Shown here: in pieces, positions 19,624 through 28,209 of the stretch
Position numbering within the stretch: the first letter of the stretch is position 1
Layout: every line of letters begins with the position of its first letter
Origin: Curvibacter sp.
Lineage (GTDB): Bacteria > Pseudomonadota > Gammaproteobacteria > Burkholderiales > Burkholderiaceae_C
NCBI GenBank assembly: GCA_020621965.1
Contig: JAHRYV010000029.1
Location: forward strand, 1 to 40,014
Direction: 5' to 3'
Length of the DNA stretch: 40,014 bases
Translations under genes and position numbers: made by a program
Notes under the pieces: generated by a model
Databases searched by the model: none
What the model was told of the DNA's origin: nothing
What the model saw: the letters and a program-made list of their open reading frames with translations, nothing else

Positions 19624-20941
19624 ACCGCAAACCTATGCCTTGCTGATGCTGCTGGCATTCTTCGGCCTGCTGATGATCGGCGTACCGGTGGCCACCACGC
19701 TGGCCACGGTGGGTCTGGTGTTCGGCTACCTCGGCTTCGGCGACGGGCTGTTCAGCCTGCTGCCGGCGCGCTTCTACGGCATCGTGGCCGGCTACCAGTG
19801 GATGGCCATCCCGCTCTTCGTCTTCATGGGCGTGATGCTGGAGAAGTCCAGACTGGCCGACGACCTGCTCGACGTCATGGGCCACATCGCCGGCGGCGTG
19901 CGTGGCGGCATGGGCGTGGGCATCATCCTCTTTGGCGTGCTCATGGGGGCGACCACCGGCATCGTCGGCGCCACCGTCATCACCCTGGGCCTGCTGACCC
20001 TGCCCACGCTGATCCGGCGCGGCTACAACAAGAGCATCGCCTGCGGCGCCATCTGCGCCTCGGGCACGCTGGGGCAGATCATTCCGCCCAGCCTGATCCT
20101 GATCCTGCTGTCGGACATCATGCAGCTCTCGGTGGGCACGCTGTTCGCGGCGGCGGTCGGCCCCGGCATGCTGCTGGCGACGGTGTACATCATCTTCCTG
20201 CTGGTGCTGGGCTGGCTCAAGCCCGACCTGATGCCGCCGATCCCGCAGGACGAGCGCGACGGCGTCACGCGCCGCCAGCTCTGGGTCCGCTTCTGGAAGG
20301 TCGTGGTGCCGCCCATCCTGCTGGTGGTGGCGGTGCTGGGCTCCATCGTCGGCGGCATCGCCGCGCCGACCGAGGCGGCCTCCATGGGCGCCGTGGGCTC
20401 GGTGCTGATCACGGTGTTCTCACGTCGCTTCACGATGAAGGTCCTGAAGGACGTGGCGCTGGAGACCAGCAAGATCACCGCCATCATGATGTTCATCCTC
20501 ATGACGGCCCAGGTCTTTGCGCTGGCTTTCCGCGGCCTGCACGGCGAGGACCTGATCACGCGCATGTTCGAACTGCTGCCCGGTGGCGTGAACAGCGACA
20601 TCTGGTTCATGATGCTGCTGATCTTCGTGCTCGGCTTCTTCATCGAGTGGATCGAGATCAGCTACATCGCCGTGCCGCTGTTCATGCCCGTGCTGCTGGC
20701 CCAGGGCGTGGACCCGGTCTGGCTGGCCATGCTGATCACGGTGAACCTGCAGTCCTCCTTCCTGACGCCGCCCTTCGGCTGGGCCTTGTTCTACCTCAAG
20801 GGCGTGGCGCCGCCCGAGGTCACGATCAAGGACATCTACAAGGGCGTGATCCCTTTCCTGGCGATGCAGGCCGTGACGCTGGCCCTGGTGTTCTTCTACC
20901 CGCAGATCGCGCTGTGGCTGCCCAAGGCCATCGGCTGGTAA
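19616..20941 (+). CDS. TRAP transporter large permease DctM
   Basis: Main ion-coupled permease of the TRAP system. The 441-residue protein has about 12 spans and family motifs such as WMAIPLFVFMGVMLEKS, GAIVGATVITLG-like (ATTGIVGATVITLGLLTLP) and CASGTLGQIIPPS. Its length is normal for the non-fused form. AGGAG precedes the start, which overlaps dctQ by eight bases. It is followed 25 bases later by a gamma-glutamyltransferase gene in the same orientation, which may be part of the same transcript. Confidence 0.94.
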   Translation: MFEPQTYALLMLLAFFGLLMIGVPVATTLATVGLVFGYLGFGDGLFSLLPARFYGIVAGYQWMAIPLFVFMGVMLEKSRLADDLLDVMGHIAGGVRGGMGVGIILFGVLMGATTGIVGATVITLGLLTLPTLIRRGYNKSIACGAICASGTLGQIIPPSLILILLSDIMQLSVGTLFAAAVGPGMLLATVYIIFLLVLGWLKPDLMPPIPQDERDGVTRRQLWVRFWKVVVPPILLVVAVLGSIVGGIAAPTEAASMGAVGSVLITVFSRRFTMKVLKDVALETSKITAIMMFILMTAQVFALAFRGLHGEDLITRMFELLPGGVNSDIWFMMLLIFVLGFFIEWIEISYIAVPLFMPVLLAQGVDPVWLAMLITVNLQSSFLTPPFGWALFYLKGVAPPEVTIKDIYKGVIPFLAMQAVTLALVFFYPQIALWLPKAIGW

Positions 20942-20966
20942 TCTGGTCTCGACAAAGGGAGCCTTC

Positions 20967-22571
20967 ATGAGCCAATCCGTCTACGGCCGCCGCGGCATCG
21001 CGGTGGCCCCCCATTCCCTGGCGGCCGAGTCGGCCGTGGCCGTGCTGCGCGAAGGCGGCAATGCCCTGGAGGCCATGATCGCCGCCGCGGCCACCATCGC
21101 CGTCGTCTATCCGCACATGAACTCCATCGGCGGCGACAGCTTCTGGGTCATCAACGGCCCGGGCAACCGCCCCGGCGGCATCGATGCCAGCGGGCGCAGC
21201 GCCGCCGCCGCGAGCCGCGAGTGGTATGCCGCCCAGGGCATCACGGGCAGCATACCGTTTCGCGGCGGCATCGCCGCGCTCACCGTCGCCGGCACGATCT
21301 CGGGCTGGGGCGCGGCGCACAAACTTTCGGCGCAGTCGCTCGGTGGCCGCCTGCCGCTGAGCCGCCTGCTCGACGACGCGATCTTCCTGGCGCGCCAGGG
21401 CATCCCCGTCACGCGCAGCCAGGCCAACACCACGCAGGCCAAGCTGGCCGAGTTGAAAGACCGCCCGGGTTTTGCCGAGACCTTCCTGACCCAGGGCCAG
21501 GTGCCCCAGGTGGGCGCGTTGTTCAAGCAGTCGCGCCTGGCCGACACGCTGGCGCTGATCGCGCGCAAGGGCACTGACGAGTACTACCGCGGCGCGCTGG
21601 CCAAACAGATGGCGGCCGAGCTGGCCGCCGTGGGCAGCCCGCTCACGCTGGCCGACCTGCAGGCGCACCAGGCCAAACTGATCGACCCGCTCACCGTGCC
21701 GGTGGCCGGCGCGCAGCTGCACAACATGGTGCCGCCTTCACAAGGCCTGGTCTCGCTGCTCATCCTGGCGCTGATGGAGCGTTTCCCGGGCTGGAAGCAG
21801 GCCGGCCCCGAGAGTGCGGCCTTCGTGCATGCGCAGGTGGAAGCGACCAAGCTGGCCTTCCGCGTGCGTGATCGTTACCTCACCGATCCTGATTTCATGG
21901 CCCTGCCGCCGGCCGAGCTGCTGACGCCGGCACGCATCGATGCGCTGGCGCGCGAGTTCAAGCCCGACGTGGCCCTGCCCTGGGGCAAGACGGCCAAGCC
22001 TGGCGACACCATCTGGATGGGCGTGATCGACATGAACGGCATTGCCGTCTCTTTCATCCAGAGCATCTACCACGAGTTCGGCTCGGGTGTGGTGCTGCCC
22101 AGCAGTGGCGTGAACTGGCAGAACCGTGGTTGCAGCTTCTCGCTGGACCCGGCGCACGTGAACACGCTGGCGCCGCGCAAGAAGCCCTTCCACACACTGA
22201 ACCCCGCCATGGCCCAGCTGGCCGATGGCGGCACCATGGTCTACGGCACCATGGGCGGCGACGGCCAGCCGCAGACCCAGGCCACCATCTTCAACCGCGT
22301 GATGCGTTTTGGTGACCATCCGCAGCAGGCCATCGAGCGACCGCGCTGGCTGCTGGGCCGCACCTGGGGCCAGTCCAGCGACTCGCTCAAGCTGGAGAGC
22401 CGCTTTGACCCGGCCGTGCTGACGCAGCTGCGTGCGCAGGGGCACGAGGTGGAGTCCATCGCTGCCTGGGACGAGGGCGTGGGCCATGCCGGCATGCTGA
22501 TCCGCCACCCCAATGGCGTGCTGGAAGGCGGCTTTGATCCGCGCTCCAACGGCGCGGTGGTGGCGTTCTAA
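20967..22571 (+). CDS. Gamma-glutamyltransferase-family protein
   Basis: N-terminal-nucleophile hydrolase of the gamma-glutamyltranspeptidase family, normally cleaving itself into two chains and acting on gamma-glutamyl or related amide bonds. The 534-residue protein has GGNALEAMIAAAATIAVVYPHMNSIGGDSF in its first part in outline. The likely nucleophile is Thr348 in KPGDTIWMGVID. NPAMAQLADGGTMVYGTMGGDGQPQ is the family's C-terminal signature. There is no signal peptide, unlike periplasmic GGT, so it is probably cytoplasmic. Its position after the TRAP genes suggests it processes the imported compound; that is inference. Confidence 0.9.
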   Translation: MSQSVYGRRGIAVAPHSLAAESAVAVLREGGNALEAMIAAAATIAVVYPHMNSIGGDSFWVINGPGNRPGGIDASGRSAAAASREWYAAQGITGSIPFRGGIAALTVAGTISGWGAAHKLSAQSLGGRLPLSRLLDDAIFLARQGIPVTRSQANTTQAKLAELKDRPGFAETFLTQGQVPQVGALFKQSRLADTLALIARKGTDEYYRGALAKQMAAELAAVGSPLTLADLQAHQAKLIDPLTVPVAGAQLHNMVPPSQGLVSLLILALMERFPGWKQAGPESAAFVHAQVEATKLAFRVRDRYLTDPDFMALPPAELLTPARIDALAREFKPDVALPWGKTAKPGDTIWMGVIDMNGIAVSFIQSIYHEFGSGVVLPSSGVNWQNRGCSFSLDPAHVNTLAPRKKPFHTLNPAMAQLADGGTMVYGTMGGDGQPQTQATIFNRVMRFGDHPQQAIERPRWLLGRTWGQSSDSLKLESRFDPAVLTQLRAQGHEVESIAAWDEGVGHAGMLIRHPNGVLEGGFDPRSNGAVVAF

Positions 22572-22578
22572 CGAAGTC

Positions 22579-23211
22579 TCAACGTCCGAGGGCCGGGAAC
22601 AGCTTGACCAGGCCGTCGGACATCACTTCCACGGCCAGGGCGGCGAGGATCAGGCCCATGAGCCGGGTCATGACGTTGATGCCTGTCTTGCCCAGCACAC
22701 GCGCGATCGGCTCGGCCAGGGCAAAGCACAGCGCCGTGGCCAGCGCCACCACCACGCCGTAACCCACCAGGGTGCCGAGCTGCAGCAGGTCCTTGGCCCG
22801 GTCGGCGTAGATCACCACGGTGGACATGGTCGCCGGGCCGGTCAGCAGCGGGATGGTCAGCGGCACCACGGCGATGCTGGCGCGCGCGGCCGAGCGTTCG
22901 GCGGCATCGTGGATCTCGTCGGCGGTGGACTTTGCCTCGGCCGGCTGGGCGTTGAGCATGGCCAGCGCCGAGGTCAGCAGCAGCATGCCGCCGCCGACCT
23001 GGAAACTCGCGAGTGAAATGCCGAAGAAGGCCAGGATCTGCAGGCCCAGCAGGGCGCTGATGGCGATCACGGCAAAGGCGCTGAGCGAGGAGATCCAGAT
23101 CGTGCGCAGGCGCTGTTCGCGCGTGAAACCCTGCGTGTAGTGGATGAAAAAGGGCACGATGGCCAGCGGGTTGACGATGGCCAGCAAGGTGACGAGCGGT
23201 TTGAAGTCCAT
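22579..23211 (-). CDS. MarC family integral membrane protein
   Basis: Six-span inner-membrane protein of the MarC/YhgN family, of uncertain function. The 210-residue product shows the family pattern LLAIVNPLAIVPFFIHYTQG at the N-terminus, a central GLQILAFFGISLASFQVGGGMLLL, and VPLTIPLLTGPATMSTVV. I chose the ATG at 23211 because it opens directly into the first span. It lies two bases after the MaoC-like stop, so it is the last gene of a three-gene minus-strand unit (SDR, MaoC, MarC). It converges on the gamma-glutamyltransferase gene seven bases away. Confidence 0.92.
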   Translation of the reverse strand: MDFKPLVTLLAIVNPLAIVPFFIHYTQGFTREQRLRTIWISSLSAFAVIAISALLGLQILAFFGISLASFQVGGGMLLLTSALAMLNAQPAEAKSTADEIHDAAERSAARASIAVVPLTIPLLTGPATMSTVVIYADRAKDLLQLGTLVGYGVVVALATALCFALAEPIARVLGKTGINVMTRLMGLILAALAVEVMSDGLVKLFPALGR

Positions 23212-23213
23212 GA

Positions 23214-23690
23214 TCAGTTCGCGGCGCTCGCCGGTGTGCGCCGGCGGAACATGCCCCAGCCTTCCATGTGCAGCACCTGGTCGCCGTGCTGGTTGTGCAT
23301 CTCCCACCGCGTGCGCACCAAGCCCACGTCGGGCCGGCTGCCCATGGGGCGGCTGTCCAGGATCGAATGGCGCAGGCTCAGCGTATCGCCGGGATAGACC
23401 GGCTTGAGCCACTTCAGGCTTTCCAGCCCGGGCGAGCCCAGGCCGGCCGCTTCGGACAGGAAGTTGTCGACCATCAGGCGCATGGCCATGGCGCAGGTGT
23501 GCCAGCCGCTGGCGCACAGGCTGCCGAAGACCGAGGCCTGGGCGGCAGCCTCGTCCAGGTGGAAGGGCTGCGGGTCGAACTGGCGCGCAAAGTCCAGGAT
23601 CTGTTCGCGCGTGGGGCTGACACTGCCGAGCTCGCGTGTGCTGCCCACGGCCATGTCTTCCCAGTAGTACTTCAAGGGTTTCGTGGTCAT
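23214..23690 (-). CDS. MaoC-like hotdog-fold dehydratase
   Basis: Single-domain MaoC-type protein, 158 residues, likely a hydratase or dehydratase for an acyl-CoA. The conserved catalytic segment is RQFDPQPFHLDEAAA (Asp and His of the hydratase 2 motif). It is followed by FGSLCASGWHTCAMAMRLM and a C-terminal strand pair LKWLKPVYPGDTLSLRHSI. The start ATG shares one base with the stop of the upstream SDR gene (TGATG). Pairing with an SDR suggests a reduction/dehydration step on an acyl chain; the substrate is unknown. Confidence 0.9.
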   Translation of the reverse strand: MTTKPLKYYWEDMAVGSTRELGSVSPTREQILDFARQFDPQPFHLDEAAAQASVFGSLCASGWHTCAMAMRLMVDNFLSEAAGLGSPGLESLKWLKPVYPGDTLSLRHSILDSRPMGSRPDVGLVRTRWEMHNQHGDQVLHMEGWGMFRRRTPASAAN

Positions 23691-24436
23691 CAGCGTCCTC
23701 CGGTGACGTCCAGTATGGAGCCGGTCGCATAACTGGCATCGTCCGACAGCAGCCAGACGATGGCGTTGGCGATCTCCTGCGCCGTGCCGGGGCGCTGCAG
23801 CGGGATCTGCGGCGCCAGGCGCTGCGCGCGCCCGGGCTGGCCGCCGCTGGCGTGGATCTCGGTGTCGATGATGCCCGGGCGCACCGCGTTGACGCGCACG
23901 CCCTCGGCCGCCACCTCGCGCGCCAGGCCCACGGTGAAAACATCCACCGCGCCCTTGGCAGCCGCGTAGTCCACGTACTGGCCGGGCGCGCCCAGCGTGG
24001 CGGCCACGCTGCTCACGTTCACGATGGCGCCGCCCGTGCCGCCGTGGCGTGTGCTCATGCGCCGCACCGCCTCGCGTGCGCACAGCATGGTGCCGTAGAC
24101 GTTGATCTCGAACATGCGGCGCCAGCGCGCCAGGCTCTGCTCGTCCACGCGCTGCGTCGTGTCCACCACGCCGGCGTTGTTGACCAGGGCCGTGAGGCGG
24201 CCGAGCTTGGCGTCGATCGTCTCGAACAGGGTCAGCACCTGGGCCTCGTCGGCCACATCGGCCCGTACCGCGATGGCCCTGCCGCCGCCGGCGCGGATCT
24301 GCCGCACCACCTCGTCGGCGGCCAGGGAGTTGGTGGCGTAGTTGACGGCCACCGCATAACCGCGCTGCGCGGCCAGCAGGGCGGTGGCGGCGCCGATGCC
24401 GCGACCGCCGCCGGTGATGAGGAGGACCTGGTCCAA
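23690..24436 (-). CDS. Short-chain dehydrogenase/reductase
   Basis: NAD(P)-dependent oxidoreductase with the nucleotide motif TGGGRGIG, NNAG in LVNNAGVVD, catalytic Ser in NVSSVAA and the YVDYAAAK active-site Tyr and Lys. I place the start at TTG 24436 (product 248 residues, MDQVLLITGG) because GGAG lies seven bases before it and this is where the family begins. The only in-frame ATGs, at 24484 and nearby, would add 16 Cys/Arg-rich residues (including CRRHTCW) and leave 14 bases to the divergent gene. The start is therefore uncertain. The gene leads the SDR-MaoC-MarC unit. Confidence 0.88.
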   Translation of the reverse strand: MDQVLLITGGGRGIGAATALLAAQRGYAVAVNYATNSLAADEVVRQIRAGGGRAIAVRADVADEAQVLTLFETIDAKLGRLTALVNNAGVVDTTQRVDEQSLARWRRMFEINVYGTMLCAREAVRRMSTRHGGTGGAIVNVSSVAATLGAPGQYVDYAAAKGAVDVFTVGLAREVAAEGVRVNAVRPGIIDTEIHASGGQPGRAQRLAPQIPLQRPGTAQEIANAIVWLLSDDASYATGSILDVTGGR

Positions 24437-24498
24437 ATCCGTGCTCCAGCAGGTGTGACGGCGACAAGATACCATTCCCGCCACAAAGAGGAGACACG

Positions 24499-25110
24499 AT
24501 GAGTCGCACAGTGGACTATTACCTTGCGCCGCAAAGCCCCTGGACCTATCTGGGCCACGCGCGTTTTGCCGCCCTGGCCCGGGCGGCCGGCGCCACCATC
24601 CGCGTGCTGCCGGTCGACCTGGGCGGCAAGGTGTTTCCCGTCTCGGGCGGCCTGCCTTTGCCCAAGCGCGCGCCGCAGCGCCAGGCCTACCGCCTGCAGG
24701 AGCTCCGGCGCTACAGCGAATTCCTCCAGATCCCGCTGCACCCGCAACCCAAGTACTTCCCCGTCGCCGGCGATGACGCCGCCTGCCTGATCATCGCCAC
24801 CGACCGGTACGACGGCACCGAGGCCGCGATGAAACTCACCGGCGCCATCCTGGCCGCGGTCTGGGCGCAGGAGCGCAACATCGCCGACCGCACCGTGCTG
24901 GCCGAGCTGCTGGCCGAGTGCGGGCTGGACGCCAAGCGGCTGGAACAATCCGCCAATCAGGAAGCGCGCGAGCGTTACGAGGCCTGCACCCAGCAGGCGA
25001 TCGCCGCCGGTGTGTTCGGCGCCCCCAGCTACGTCATCGACGGCGAGATCTTCTGGGGCCAGGACCGGCTCGATTTCGTCGCGCGCAAGCTCGGCGTCAC
25101 AGCGTCATAG
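24499..25110 (+). CDS. 2-hydroxychromene-2-carboxylate isomerase/DsbA-fold protein
   Basis: GST kappa/HCCA isomerase family, thioredoxin fold with a helical insertion, 203 residues. The N-terminus VDYYLAPQSPWTYLGHARF has the active-site Ser-Pro-Trp found in HCCA isomerases in place of the Cys pair of DsbA. The C-terminal cis-proline region GVFGAPSYVIDGEIFWGQDRLDFV is characteristic. A glutathione-dependent isomerisation of an aromatic breakdown product is the family's known reaction; the substrate here is not known. GAGGAG precedes the ATG. It starts a run of four same-strand genes. Confidence 0.9.
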   Translation: MSRTVDYYLAPQSPWTYLGHARFAALARAAGATIRVLPVDLGGKVFPVSGGLPLPKRAPQRQAYRLQELRRYSEFLQIPLHPQPKYFPVAGDDAACLIIATDRYDGTEAAMKLTGAILAAVWAQERNIADRTVLAELLAECGLDAKRLEQSANQEARERYEACTQQAIAAGVFGAPSYVIDGEIFWGQDRLDFVARKLGVTAS

Positions 25111-25134
25111 ACCAAGCACAAGGAAAGACCAGAC

Positions 25135-25830
25135 ATGGGTCAGTACACCGATCTCACGGCCGCCGACGGCTTCCAATTCCCCGCCTACGTGGCGCGGCCC
25201 GCGGGCCAGCCGCGCGGCGGCGTGGTGGTGCTGCAGGAGATCTTTGGCGTCAATGCGCACATCCGTGCCGTGGCCGACGGCTATGCCGCGGCCGGCTACC
25301 TGGCGGTGGCGCCGGCCACCTTCCACCGCGTCAAGCCCGGCGTTGAACTCGGCTACGCGCCCGACGACATGAGTGCCGGCATGGCGCTCAAGGCCGCGGT
25401 CGAGGCCCTGGGCATGAACCCGGCCGCGCCCGGCGTGCTGCAGGACATCCAGGCCGCCATCGACCACGCGGCCCAGGCCGGCAAGGTGGGGCTGGTGGGT
25501 TATTGCTGGGGCGGCCTGCTGACTTGGCGCAGTGCCAGCCTGCTCAAGGGCCTGAGCGCGGCCGTGCCCTATTACGGCGGCGGCATGACCACCGAGGCCG
25601 AGATCGCGCGCCAGCCGAAATGCCCGGTGCTGGCGCATTTCGGCGAAAAAGACCACTGGATCCCGCTCGACGGTGTGGCGGCCCTGCGCCAGGCCCACCC
25701 GGAACTCACGGTGCACATCTACCCGGCCAACCACGGCTTCAACTGCGATCACCGCGGCGCCTGGGACGCCATCGCGGCGGCGCTGGCGCGCGATCGCACG
25801 CTGGCCTTCTTCGCCCAGCACCTGGGCTGA
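25135..25830 (+). CDS. Dienelactone hydrolase family protein
   Basis: Alpha/beta hydrolase with the dienelactone hydrolase triad: Cys124 in GYCWGG, Asp173 in GEKDHWIP and His200 in PANHGFNC. Length (231 residues) and the N-terminal [22 protein letters not shown] are typical. The known enzyme opens dienelactones in chlorocatechol degradation, but many family members have other substrates. No ring-cleavage dioxygenase is nearby. It follows the isomerase gene by 24 bases and precedes the amidohydrolase by four, so all three are probably cotranscribed. Confidence 0.93.
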   Translation: MGQYTDLTAADGFQFPAYVARPAGQPRGGVVVLQEIFGVNAHIRAVADGYAAAGYLAVAPATFHRVKPGVELGYAPDDMSAGMALKAAVEALGMNPAAPGVLQDIQAAIDHAAQAGKVGLVGYCWGGLLTWRSASLLKGLSAAVPYYGGGMTTEAEIARQPKCPVLAHFGEKDHWIPLDGVAALRQAHPELTVHIYPANHGFNCDHRGAWDAIAAALARDRTLAFFAQHLG

Positions 25831-25834
25831 GACC

Positions 25835-26701
25835 ATGTGGCGCGCCTTGTTGCTGGGCCTGCTGCTCGTCGCCGGGCCGGCACAGGCGGCCGACTACAAC
25901 GGCCCGCTGTTCGACGCCCACCTGCACTACAACGAGGAGGCGTACCAAGGGCCGCATCCGCTGGACGACGTGCTGGTCCGCATGCAGCGCAACGGCGTGC
26001 AGGCCATCATCGCCAACAGCCGGCCCAACGACGGCACCCGCGCCCTGGCTGAGGCGCGCGCGCAGACCCGTGCCGCCGGCGTCACAGTGGTGCCCTTCAT
26101 CCGCCTGTACCGCAACCGCGAGGACTACGGCAACTGGTTCCGTGATGAGAGCATCTACGCCATGGTGCAGGCCGAGTTCGCGCGCGGCACGGCGGCCGGA
26201 CCTTATCGCGGCATCGGCGAATTCCATCTGTACGACAGCGCCAACGCCAACGGCCCGGTGGCGCAGAAGCTGATGCAGTTCGCGCAAGAAAAACAGCTGG
26301 CCGTGCTGGCGCACGTGGACGACGTGGCCATCGACCTGCTGCTGGCGCATGCGCCGGGCGCACGCCTGATCTGGGCTCACACGGGCATCGGTGGCCCGTC
26401 GGCGGCGCGCGTGCAGGCCCTGTTGGAGAAGTACCCGCAGCTCATGGGCGAGCTGTCCTACCGGCCCGGCCTGAGCTGCGCCGACGACCGTGGCCGCAGC
26501 ACGCTGTGCGCGGACTGGCGCGCGCTGTTACTGAAGTTTCCCGACCGTTTCCTGATCGGCTCGGACACCTGGATCAACCAGCGCTGGTTGTATTACGATG
26601 GCCTGATGCAGGAGTACCGCCGCTGGCTCGGTGAGCTGCCGCCCGACGTGGCGCGGCGCATTGCCTGGGACAATGGGGCGCGTCTGTTCCTGCGACCCTG
26701 A
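25835..26701 (+). CDS. Exported amidohydrolase (TIM-barrel metal-dependent hydrolase)
   Basis: Family of amidohydrolase-2 type. The 288-residue protein begins with a signal peptide ([18 protein letters not shown]), so it acts in the periplasm. Metal-ligand motif DAHLHYNE near the mature N-terminus, a histidine in [15 protein letters not shown] later in the barrel, and an aspartate in LIGSDTWIN fit a metal-dependent hydrolase or decarboxylase. The start at 25835 lies four bases after the preceding stop, and the stop shares one base with the next start. The substrate is unknown. Confidence 0.85.
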   Translation: MWRALLLGLLLVAGPAQAADYNGPLFDAHLHYNEEAYQGPHPLDDVLVRMQRNGVQAIIANSRPNDGTRALAEARAQTRAAGVTVVPFIRLYRNREDYGNWFRDESIYAMVQAEFARGTAAGPYRGIGEFHLYDSANANGPVAQKLMQFAQEKQLAVLAHVDDVAIDLLLAHAPGARLIWAHTGIGGPSAARVQALLEKYPQLMGELSYRPGLSCADDRGRSTLCADWRALLLKFPDRFLIGSDTWINQRWLYYDGLMQEYRRWLGELPPDVARRIAWDNGARLFLRP

Positions 26702-27366
26702 TGCCTTCATTCCAACTCCCGCTCTTTCCCCTGCAGACCGTGTTGTTTCCCGGTGGCGTGCTGCCGCTGCGGATCTTCGAGGTGCGTTACCTGGACCTGA
26801 TCCAGCGCTGCCAGAAGGAGGGCGCGCCCTTCGGCGTGGTCTGCCTCAGCCGCGGCAGCGAGGTACGCCAGCCACCCGCCCAGGCCGACGACGCGGGCGA
26901 CGCGCCGTTCGGCCCGGAAATGTTTCACCTCGTGGGCACGATGGCGCACCTTACCGCCTTGGAGCGGCCGCAGCCCGGCCTGATGCTGATCCGCTGCCGC
27001 GGCGGGCGGCGCTTTCGCCTGCTGCGCAGCGAGCAGATGAAACACGGCCTGTGGATCGGCGAGGCCGAGTATCTGGATGACGATGCGCCGGTGCCCGTGC
27101 CGCCGGATCTGGTCCATGTACGGGTGGGCCTGCAGCGCCTGCTGCAGCACATGCAGGCCCAGGCCCGGCCCGGCGACGAGCTGCCCATCCAGCCGCCGCT
27201 GCAATGGGATGACTGCGGCTGGCTGGCCAACCGCTGGTGCGACATCCTGCCGGTGAGCCCGCAGCTCAAGCAGCAGTTCCTGGCGGTGGACAGTCCGCTG
27301 GTGCGGCTGGAGCTGGTGGCCGACCTGCTGGCGCACCTGAAGATCGGCGGGGAGCCCGCGGCCTGA
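26701..27366 (+). CDS. LON substrate-binding domain protein
   Basis: Stand-alone LON N-domain protein, 221 residues, without ATPase or protease parts. The start has the classic LPLFPLQTVLFPGGVLPLRIFEVRY motif in outline, then RYLDLIQRC, FGVVCL and a later helical half. Function is not established; such proteins are thought to bind peptides or proteins. The ATG at 26701 overlaps the previous stop (shared base). It is the last gene of the run and is convergent with ompW. Confidence 0.9.
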   Translation: MPSFQLPLFPLQTVLFPGGVLPLRIFEVRYLDLIQRCQKEGAPFGVVCLSRGSEVRQPPAQADDAGDAPFGPEMFHLVGTMAHLTALERPQPGLMLIRCRGGRRFRLLRSEQMKHGLWIGEAEYLDDDAPVPVPPDLVHVRVGLQRLLQHMQAQARPGDELPIQPPLQWDDCGWLANRWCDILPVSPQLKQQFLAVDSPLVRLELVADLLAHLKIGGEPAA

Positions 27367-27385
27367 AGCGGCCGTGCGCCGGAAT

Positions 27386-27415
27386 AAAAAAAGGCCGAAG
27401 CGCGCAGCTTCGGCC
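27386..27415 (-). terminator. Rho-independent terminator of ompW
   Basis: On the minus strand, a perfect 9-bp stem (27415-27407 and 27401-27393) with a 5-nt loop is followed by seven T residues (27392-27386). It lies 39 bases beyond the ompW stop. The T-tract is on the minus strand only, so it serves ompW rather than the convergent LON-domain gene. Confidence 0.9.
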
Positions 27416-27453
27416 TGCAGGACGGGCCCGGTGCGGGCCTGCGTATCGCCTGC

Positions 27454-28053
27454 TCAGAAGCGGTAGCCGAGGCCCACGCCGATCAACAGCGGGTCGACGT
27501 TGAAAGCGCCCAGCTTGTTGCCGTTGAGGTAGACCTCAGTGCCGATGTAGACCTTCTTGATGTCGAAGTTCAGGTACAGGTTCTTGCCGACCGGCACGTC
27601 CACGCCGACCTGCAGCGCGCCGCCGACGCTGGTGCTCTTGACCTCGGCGCCCGGCACCGTGAGGTCGACGTCGCTGAAGCGCGTGAAGTTCACGCCGGCG
27701 CCGACATAGGGCTTGTAGCCGGGGGCGTCGAAGTGGTACTGCAGCAGCAGCGTGGGCGGCAGGTGCTTGAGCGTGCCGATGTCGCCGCCGACCGTCCTGG
27801 AGTTCAGGGTGTGCTGCTGCGGCACGGTGAGGATCAGCTCGGCCGCGACGTTCGGAGTGAAGAAGTAGGTGAAGTCGACTTCAGGGATGACCTTGTTGTT
27901 GATGCTCAGACCCAGACTCGTGCCGTCGCCATTGGTGCTTTGCAGGCTCACGGCCCGCGCACGAACCATCCACGGCCCTTCGGCCGTCTGCGCCGAGGCG
28001 GCGCCGATGGTGAGTGCACAGATCGCGGCCGCAGCCAGGAGACTCTTTTTCAT
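27454..28053 (-). CDS. ompW: OmpW family outer-membrane porin
   Basis: Eight-stranded outer-membrane beta-barrel with a narrow hydrophobic channel. The 199-residue product starts with a signal peptide (MKKSLLAAAAICALTIGAASAQ). It has OmpW hallmarks: WMVRARAVSLQS, IPEVDFTYFFTPNVAAELILT, LPPTLLLQYHF, YVGAGVNFTRF, and a C-terminal aromatic end LGYRF. I chose the ATG at 28053 (AAGGAA nine bases ahead) over an in-frame ATG at 28101. Two FNR-like 14-mers upstream suggest control by oxygen. A clear terminator follows. Confidence 0.95.
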   Translation of the reverse strand: MKKSLLAAAAICALTIGAASAQTAEGPWMVRARAVSLQSTNGDGTSLGLSINNKVIPEVDFTYFFTPNVAAELILTVPQQHTLNSRTVGGDIGTLKHLPPTLLLQYHFDAPGYKPYVGAGVNFTRFSDVDLTVPGAEVKSTSVGGALQVGVDVPVGKNLYLNFDIKKVYIGTEVYLNGNKLGAFNVDPLLIGVGLGYRF

Positions 28054-28127
28054 GATGTGTTCCTTCGAAATGACAAAAACGGGGATAGCCCCGGAACACA
28101 TTGGATGATTTGCGCGGCTCAGGCTCC

Positions 28128-28190
28128 TTGAGTCACGTCAAGCGGGGGTAAGCCCGCGATAAAACCTGCCGACTTTTTGACTCAACGCAA
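28128..28190 (-). promoter_or_regulatory. Two FNR/Anr-like boxes upstream of ompW
   Basis: TTGAGTCACGTCAA at 28128-28141 keeps both half-sites TTGA and TCAA with correct spacing for FNR (TTGAT-N4-ATCAA), differing only at the inner base of each half. A second, weaker one, TTGACTCAACGCAA, lies 49 bases further away at 28177-28190. They are 75-137 bases before the ompW start codon. Assignment is by consensus comparison. Confidence 0.45.
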
Positions 28191-28209
28191 ATCCGCGATC
28201 GTTTTGTGG

